Source: Tsukamurella pseudospumae (GTDB taxonomy: Bacteria; Actinomycetota; Actinomycetes; Mycobacteriales; Mycobacteriaceae). Taken from it: DNA of 64,000 bases. A program made the position numbers and the translations under genes. Below are positions 59,485 to 64,000 of this stretch, one piece after another. Position 1 is the stretch's first letter. Each line of letters begins with the position of its first letter. The notes under the pieces were generated by a model. The model did no database searches, was not told the DNA's origin, and saw only the letters and a list, made by a program, of their open reading frames with translations. The DNA is taken from NCBI RefSeq assembly GCF_001575205.1, contig NZ_LSRE01000050.1, positions 558,001 to 622,000 of the forward strand, read 5' to 3'.

Positions 59485-59789
59485 TCGTGAAGCAGGATCC
59501 GATCGACGACGACTTCACGATGGTCACGACGGCCGACCCGTGGGAGGTGATCGCGGATACTCCAGAAGAGGCCGAGAACCTCCGGCTCCGAAGTGACCTG
59601 ATGATCGCCATCGAGCAAGCGATCCGATCCCACGGATGGTCTCAGAAACAAGCGGCCAAGCACTTGAGCATCACCGCGCCCCGGATGAACGATCTCCTGC
59701 GCGGCAAGATCGACAAGTTCTCGCTGGACGCCCTCGTGAATCTCGGCGCGAAACTCGACCTTCACCTGCGGATCACGCACGTCGCCTGA
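59481..59789 (+). CDS. XRE-family antitoxin (HigA-like)
   Basis: 102 residues. The HTH is LMIAIEQAIRSHGWSQKQAA, HLSITAPRMNDLLRGKIDKF. The N-terminal 35 residues are acidic and probably bind the toxin. It is coupled to the toxin gene by a 4-base overlap and should repress the operon through the palindrome at 59105. Confidence 0.87.
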   Translation: MIVKQDPIDDDFTMVTTADPWEVIADTPEEAENLRLRSDLMIAIEQAIRSHGWSQKQAAKHLSITAPRMNDLLRGKIDKFSLDALVNLGAKLDLHLRITHVA

Positions 59790-59796
59790 CAGGCCG

Positions 59797-60057
59797 TCAC
59801 GCCAACGACAGGAACAGCTTCTCCAGCTTCTTCTGGTCCACGTTCTCGGGGCCCTCGGTCGCGATGCAGTGCTGCAGGCCGGTGGCCACGAGGGCGTAGC
59901 CGCTGCGCCCGAGCGCCTTGTTGACCGCGGCGAGCTGGGTGAGCACGTCCTCACACTCCTCCCCCTCCTCGAGCATGCGGATCACCGTGGCCAGGTGGCC
60001 GTGCGCACGCTTGAGGCGCGTCACGATCGGCTTGGCGTCCTCGTCCGGGATCTTCAT
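59797..60057 (-). CDS. CsoR-family repressor, CstR-like (two Cys, no His ligand)
   Basis: 86 residues of the DUF156 fold. Cys35 (EGEECEDVLTQL) and Cys64 (TGLQHCIATEG) are spaced as the two Cys of CsoR and CstR. The His four residues before the second Cys, needed for copper in CsoR, is Gly60 here, although His63 is next to the Cys. This fits a persulfide-sensing CstR-like protein better than a copper sensor. It overlaps the DUF302 gene by 4 bases. Palindromes at 60507 and 60541 are the likely operators. Confidence 0.8.
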   Translation of the reverse strand: MKIPDEDAKPIVTRLKRAHGHLATVIRMLEEGEECEDVLTQLAAVNKALGRSGYALVATGLQHCIATEGPENVDQKKLEKLFLSLA

Positions 60058-60449
60058 GCCGCCAGCCCTTCCAGCATGCGGCCGAGCCGCTCACGCGCGT
60101 CCGCCGCGACACCGGACAGCGCTGCGGTGCCGGTGAATTCGGGCATGACGTTCGGGTCCATGACCTCCACCAGCGACTGCGCGTCACCCGCTGCCGACAC
60201 CACCACGTTGCACGGCAGCAGCGCGGCCACGCGCGGGTCGATCCCGAGGGCCTCGTGCGCCAGTTGCGGACGGCACGCGCCCAGGATCACCTTCGGCGGC
60301 ACGTCCACATCCAGCTTCGCCTTGAGCGTCGCCTTCAGGTCGATCTCCGTGAGCACGCCGAACCCGACCTCCGCCAGCGCCGCGCGAACCCGCGCCACCG
60401 CATCGCCGTAGGGCGCGTCGATCGTCGCGCTCATCGTGAACTCCGCCAT
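60054..60449 (-). CDS. DUF302-domain protein
   Basis: 131 residues from the ATG at 60449: AEFTMSATIDAPYGDAVARV, LKATLKAKLDVDVPPKVILG, ACRPQLAHEALGIDPRVAAL and LPCNVVVSAAGD. This is the DUF302 fold, often found beside sulfur or metal stress genes. It is the first gene of the pair with the CsoR/CstR-like repressor. Function not established. Confidence 0.85.
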   Translation of the reverse strand: MAEFTMSATIDAPYGDAVARVRAALAEVGFGVLTEIDLKATLKAKLDVDVPPKVILGACRPQLAHEALGIDPRVAALLPCNVVVSAAGDAQSLVEVMDPNVMPEFTGTAALSGVAADARERLGRMLEGLAA

Positions 60450-60506
60450 GTCCCGTCCTTCCGTCGTCGACGGCACCGTCGACCCGTCGTGACGACCATT
60501 CTGGCA

Positions 60507-60558
60507 CATCCCCCCGGGGGGATGCTAGGTTCAGGACGAACATCCCCCTAGGGGGTTA
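60507..60558. promoter_or_regulatory. Twin CsoR/CstR-type operators
   Basis: CATCCCCCCGGGGGGATG (60507-60524) is a perfect palindrome; CATCCCCCTAGGGGGTTA (60541-60558) is a near copy 34 bases on. C-tract/G-tract palindromes are typical sites of the CsoR family. They lie between the DUF302-repressor pair and the divergent AhpD-like gene and can control both. Confidence 0.75.
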
Positions 60559-60573
60559 ACGGAAGGACCGATC

Positions 60574-60936
60574 ATGAGCACCCACGACACCGACGGCGCC
60601 GCGACCCTGCGCGCCCTGCAGCCGCAGCACCGCGACCTGCGCAAGGCCATCCCCGAGGTCTACGCCGGCTTCGGAGCCCTGAGCGCAGCCGCCTTCGCCG
60701 ACGGCGCACTCGACCGGAAGACCAAGGAGCTCATCGCCTTCGCGATCGGTGTCGTCGAGGGATGCGACGGCTGCATCGCCTCGCACGGACAGGCCGCTGC
60801 CCGGGCCGGCGCCACCGAACAGGAGGCCGCGGAGGCGATCGGCGTCACCTTCCTCATGCACGGCGGGCCCGCCACGATCCACGGCGCGCGGGCCTTCGAG
60901 ACCTTCCGCGGCTTCGCCACCGCCGAGAGCGCGTAA
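60574..60936 (+). CDS. Carboxymuconolactone decarboxylase/AhpD-like protein
   Basis: 120 residues. KTKELIAFAIGVVEGCDGCI then ASHGQAAARAGATEQEAAEA carries the E-x-CxxC-x3-H redox motif of AhpD-type proteins. It probably acts as a small thiol reductase or peroxidase partner. Divergence from a CstR-like repressor fits sulfur or thiol stress. TAACGGAAGGA before the ATG is a good ribosome site. Confidence 0.87.
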   Translation: MSTHDTDGAATLRALQPQHRDLRKAIPEVYAGFGALSAAAFADGALDRKTKELIAFAIGVVEGCDGCIASHGQAAARAGATEQEAAEAIGVTFLMHGGPATIHGARAFETFRGFATAESA

Positions 60937-60946
60937 GGTCCGGCCC

Positions 60947-61117
60947 ATGTGCAGTGCGATCACCTGCCGCGTGTGCGGCAAGACCACCTGGACCGGCTGC
61001 GGCTCCCACGTCGACGCGGTCCGCGCCACCGTCGCCCCCGAGGACTGGTGCCCGGGGCACCCGGCCCAGCCGCCGGCCGCGGAGCAGCCCGCCAAGCGGG
61101 GCTGGTTCCGACGTTGA
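60947..61117 (+). CDS. Small Cys-rich (zinc-ribbon-like) protein
   Basis: 56 residues: MCSAITCRVCGKTTWTGCGS, HVDAVRATVAPEDWCPGHPA, then a Pro/Ala tail ending KRGWFRR. The C-x4-C-x2-C ... C-x2-H pattern recurs in small proteins of actinobacteria and is probably metal-binding. It starts 10 bases after the AhpD-like gene. Confidence 0.75.
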   Translation: MCSAITCRVCGKTTWTGCGSHVDAVRATVAPEDWCPGHPAQPPAAEQPAKRGWFRR

Positions 61118-61127
61118 CCTCGACCGG

Positions 61128-62564
61128 CTATCGGTCGATCCGCGCGAACGGGCGCAGTTCCTCCACCTCGTAGGCGAGCTCGAGCAGCGCGGACTCCATG
61201 CCCGCCGGTCCGGCGAACTGGGCACCCAACGGCATTCCGGCACCGTCGAACCCGCACGGCACGGAGATCGCGGGCCCGCCCGAGACGTTGTTGAGCGGCG
61301 TGATCCCGACCATCGAGATGGTCCGGTCCATGAACTCGCCGAAGGGCAGCGCCGGGTCGAGGAAGCCGATCCGCGGGGTGGTCCGCGTCATCGTGGGCGA
61401 GAGCATCGCGTCCACGCCCTGCTCGACGAACATCCGCTCGTAGTTCCCGGTCACCGCGCGCAGGCGCCGGATCGCCCCGGGCATCGACGGTGCGCTGCGC
61501 CGCGCGCCGCGCAACAGGCTGCGGGTGACGGGGTCGAGCTCGGCGGGAGTGAACCCGCGGCCCGATGCCGCCGCCGCGGCCCCGACCTCGGCGGCCGTCA
61601 GAAAACCCCAGTAGTGCAAGAAGTCCCGCACGAAGCCACCGTCCAGCCGCAGGTCAGCCATGGACAGCTCGACGATCTCGTGCCCGCTCGCGGCGAGCTC
61701 CTCGGCGAGAGTGCGGACCGGCGCGAGGCACTCCTCGGCGATGCCGAAGTCGGTGACCGACTCGGTGATCAGGCCGATCCGGCGGCGCCGCCCCGGCCCG
61801 CGCACGTGCCCGACGGGTGGAAGCGCAAGGTTGCGGACCGCCCGCTCGGCCTCCGCGACGTAGTGCGCGCTGTCGCGGACGGTGCGCGTGAGCACGCCCT
61901 CGCACACCACGTTGATCGGCAGCAGGCGCAGCTCCGGCATCCCCGCCATCCGCCCGCGCGTACTCTTCAGTCCCACAAGGCCGTTCAGGGCGGCGGGGAT
62001 GCGAATCGAGCCGCCACCGTCGTTACCGTGGGCGATCGGCAGGGCGCCCGACGCGACCAGCGCCGCGGCCCCCGACGACGAGCCGCCCACCGAGTAGTCC
62101 GTGTTCCAGGGGTTGCGCGCGGGCTCGCGCGCGGCGAACTCGGCGCTCGCAGTGAGGCCGAACTCGGGCATCACCGTCGACGCGAGAACGTTCACCCCGG
62201 TCGCCGCGAACTGCTCCGCGACCGGCCCCGACTTCCCGGCGACCTTGTCCGACAGGGCGATCGAGCCCATCGTGGTGGGCAGCCCCGCGAACGAGGTGTT
62301 CTCCTTGATCGCCGACGGTACGCCGTACAACGCCACATCCCGATCCGCCTGCGGCCCGGCGCCGCCCGGGCTCGCCCACCAGCGCACCGCCCGCGTCGCG
62401 GGGTCGACGGTGCGCATCCGCGCCGTCGCGGCGCCCGCGGCCTCCGCGACACCGATCTCGCCCGAGCGGATCGCCGCGGCGACGCCGGTGGCGTCGAGCG
62501 TGCCGAGCGCATCGTCTGTGAAGGCACTGACGCGCGTGGACTCGTGCGTGAACTCGATGGTCAT
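61128..62564 (-). CDS. Amidase-signature-family amidase
   Basis: 478 residues. The Ser-Ser-Lys triad is visible: AIKENTSFAGL (Lys), GGSSSGAAALVASG (first Ser) and HGNDGGGSIRIPAALNG (nucleophile Ser). Cytosolic hydrolysis of an amide; substrate unknown. It diverges from a TetR gene with two operators between them, so expression is probably inducible. Confidence 0.88.
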   Translation of the reverse strand: MTIEFTHESTRVSAFTDDALGTLDATGVAAAIRSGEIGVAEAAGAATARMRTVDPATRAVRWWASPGGAGPQADRDVALYGVPSAIKENTSFAGLPTTMGSIALSDKVAGKSGPVAEQFAATGVNVLASTVMPEFGLTASAEFAAREPARNPWNTDYSVGGSSSGAAALVASGALPIAHGNDGGGSIRIPAALNGLVGLKSTRGRMAGMPELRLLPINVVCEGVLTRTVRDSAHYVAEAERAVRNLALPPVGHVRGPGRRRRIGLITESVTDFGIAEECLAPVRTLAEELAASGHEIVELSMADLRLDGGFVRDFLHYWGFLTAAEVGAAAAASGRGFTPAELDPVTRSLLRGARRSAPSMPGAIRRLRAVTGNYERMFVEQGVDAMLSPTMTRTTPRIGFLDPALPFGEFMDRTISMVGITPLNNVSGGPAISVPCGFDGAGMPLGAQFAGPAGMESALLELAYEVEELRPFARIDR

Positions 62565-62591
62565 GACCTGGCCCCTCCCGGCGCTGCGCCG

Positions 62592-62649
62592 AGTCTGTAC
62601 AAACTTACAGAGTCCGACCCTAGCGCTAGTCTGTAACTTTGTACAGACT
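62592..62649. promoter_or_regulatory. Twin TetR operators between the amidase and tetR
   Basis: AGTCTGTA-N6-TACAGAGT (62592-62613) and AGTCTGTA-N6-TACAGACT (62628-62649) are 22-bp inverted repeats, the second perfect, 36 bases apart. They cover both divergent promoters and should bind the TetR protein encoded next. Confidence 0.75.
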
Positions 62650-62674
62650 TCTGATTCGTCCTAGACTGCGGGGC

Positions 62675-63307
62675 GTGGAGGAGCGCAAACACCGTCGGAG
62701 CACCCTCGAGCGCAGGCGTGCGCTCCTGGAGGCGACCGTCGAGATGGTGGGCGAGTCCGGGTACGCGTCGGTGACCCATCGCGCCGTGACCGCCCGTGCC
62801 GGGCTGCCCACCACGTCGATCGGCTACTTCTTCGCCTCGATCGACGATCTGACACACGAGGCCATGCGCGTCTTCGTCGCGGAGGAGTTCGAGCGGCTGG
62901 ACCAGCTGGCGGGCTTCCTCGGCGACACCGCCGCCCCACCGGAGCAGGTGATCACCGCGTTCGGCGAGGTCACCGATGCTCGAGGAGCCGAGTCGCTCGC
63001 CCTCATCGAGGCCTACCTGCGCGCGGCGCGCGACCCGGCCGCCCGCGTGGTGATCGAGGAGTATCTGCGCGCTGCGGACTCCTTGGCGCAGGGCGCTGCC
63101 GCGCTCGCGGGCGTGGAGATCACCCCGGTGACCGCACGCGGCGTGATCGCGCTGATCAACGGCTTCACCGTGATCGACTCCGCGCTCCCCGACCAGGCCG
63201 ACATCGAGGTCAAGAAGGCGGCGCTGCGCACCATGCTCATCGGCGCGCTGTTCGAGCAGGGCCAGGACGACGCCGCCCGCGCCCTGCGCGATCGGCGGCC
63301 CGGCTGA
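62675..63307 (+). CDS. TetR-family transcriptional regulator
   Basis: 210 residues from the GTG at 62675; a TTG at 62639 would start inside the operator. HTH: RRALLEATVEMVGESGYASV, THRAVTARAGLPTTSIGYFF. The ligand domain follows. It probably represses itself and the amidase. Confidence 0.87.
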   Translation: MEERKHRRSTLERRRALLEATVEMVGESGYASVTHRAVTARAGLPTTSIGYFFASIDDLTHEAMRVFVAEEFERLDQLAGFLGDTAAPPEQVITAFGEVTDARGAESLALIEAYLRAARDPAARVVIEEYLRAADSLAQGAAALAGVEITPVTARGVIALINGFTVIDSALPDQADIEVKKAALRTMLIGALFEQGQDDAARALRDRRPG

Positions 63308-63331
63308 CCGGACGGGACGGCACCGTCGGGC

Positions 63332-63811
63332 TCAGGAGCCACCGGACGGGCTCAGCTGCCCCGTTCGATCCCCCGCGGCGATCCGGGTAGCCAGCCGATC
63401 CTGCGCCTCCCGGATACCGGAGGCGTACGACGGGTCGAGCGCGCTGTCCAGCGCGAAATCGAATTCCCGGCTGGTCTGCAGCCTGTCGGACGCCTCGGCG
63501 AACCGGCCCTGGCGGCGGTAGCCCTCGGCCAGGTTGAGGTGCAGCGAGGGCATGAAGCCGGCGACGGACAACGACGCGTGGACCGCCTGGAGGTCGGCGT
63601 CCGAGACGTGGGCGGACTCGGCGAGCGCAACCTCGTCCCACTCGACCTCAGCGTCCAATTCGCCCTGGACATCGGCGATGTAGTGCGCGGCTATGCACCG
63701 GGACGCGTGAGCCGAGGACTCGATCCGCACCCACAGCGCCTCGAGCTTCTGCTTGCGCTCCGACCGGTCACCGGTCATCGCGGCGCCGAGCTCCGTCATC
63801 AGGTTCTCCAT
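63332..63811 (-). CDS. Tetratricopeptide-like hypothetical protein
   Basis: 159 residues from the ATG at 63811. It is all helical: MENLMTELGAAMTGDRSERK, AHYIADVQGELDAEVEWDE, and LHLNLAEGYRRQGRFAEASD, which resembles a TPR unit. Similar small proteins are frequent in actinobacteria. No function can be assigned. Confidence 0.7.
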   Translation of the reverse strand: MENLMTELGAAMTGDRSERKQKLEALWVRIESSAHASRCIAAHYIADVQGELDAEVEWDEVALAESAHVSDADLQAVHASLSVAGFMPSLHLNLAEGYRRQGRFAEASDRLQTSREFDFALDSALDPSYASGIREAQDRLATRIAAGDRTGQLSPSGGS

Positions 63812-63905
63812 GCCACGCACCCTAGACCGACCCACCGACAGGAAACTCCCAGCGGATTCCGACCTCGAACTGCAGGCGGCACCGCATCAGTAGGACTACA
63901 AAGGA

Positions 63906-64000
63906 ATGATGAGACGATCACTGACGACCCTCCCGACCGTGATCGCGATCGCAGCGGTGGGGGCCCCGGCCGCCAACGCCGCGAGGCCCGAGGCCGCCAT
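63906..64000 (+). CDS. Secreted protein, N-terminal fragment (runs off the window)
   Basis: Opens with ATGATG after AAGG and reads MMRRSLTTLPTVIAIAAVGA, PAANAARPEAA to the window end. This is a signal peptide: two Arg, a hydrophobic stretch and an Ala-x-Ala cleavage site (ANA). The mature protein is not visible. Confidence 0.6.
   Translation, partial: MMRRSLTTLPTVIAIAAVGAPAANAARPEAA

Overview
The window is high-GC, gene-dense DNA with short intergenic gaps and frequent 4-base ATGA/GTGA stop-start overlaps. It carries rpoBC, rplJL, rplKA, nusG-secE, hadA/hadB, menD/menG, mgtA and an Mce ATPase in the gene order known from mycobacteria. This points to a mycolic-acid actinobacterium (order Mycobacteriales). 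Tsukamurella is my best guess, but the genus is not proven by the sequence alone.

Layout. 1-6935: a partial PucR-type regulator diverges from a lipid-type operon (acyl-CoA ligase, DUF3556 membrane protein, FAD oxidoreductase), which converges on a membrane acyltransferase. 6936-8938: a repeat-rich gap with an IS110-family element inserted in the loop of a palindrome. 8939-12328: a hydroxybutyrate-dehydrogenase-like enzyme plus MHS transporter, a divergent LysR regulator, and a lone LuxR-type HTH protein. 12523-15415: response regulator, histidine kinase and a kinase-less sensor-like protein in overlapping frames. 15504-19817: a KAS III enzyme and a SWIM/SNF2 ATPase, followed by a GGGGCC tandem repeat. 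20300-25435: small enzymes, two TIGR03086 paralogues, a WYL regulator and membrane proteins. 25563-26975: a DUF559-type endonuclease-like gene bracketed by two covarying 60-nt hairpins, then tandem and inverted repeats.

27091-37709 (all minus): rpoC, rpoB, the Mkl/MceG ATPase, rplL and rplJ with its leader and promoter. 37912-41656 (minus): a DUF2786 gene, three paralogous single-pass membrane proteins and a metallohydrolase-like gene. 41807-42667: two DUF4190 proteins. 42754-47383 (minus): rplA, rplK, nusG, secE, tRNA-Trp, hadB, hadA, rpmG, tRNA-Met, tRNA-Thr and tRNA-Tyr. 47478-49517: a YajQ protein and a second DUF559-type gene lying between two 98%-identical 116-bp direct repeats. 49518-55378 (minus): menaquinone and glycolipid genes (menD, a DUF3592 protein, mgtA, menG, polyprenyl synthase) and an HtpX-like protein that has lost its zinc motif. 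55469-64000: Fic-like, MarR/AbrB, saccharopine-dehydrogenase-like, a RelE/XRE toxin-antitoxin pair, a CsoR/CstR-like repressor with DUF302 and AhpD-like genes, amidase/TetR, and a partial secreted protein.

The strongest unexplained signals are: (i) the 9-mer GCACCGTCG, found about 63 times on the two strands against about 2 expected from base composition, in genes and in spacers alike; (ii) several families of intergenic palindromes and G/C-block repeats; and (iii) the placement of two solitary DUF559-type genes between repeat pairs. Counts and alignments were made by eye.
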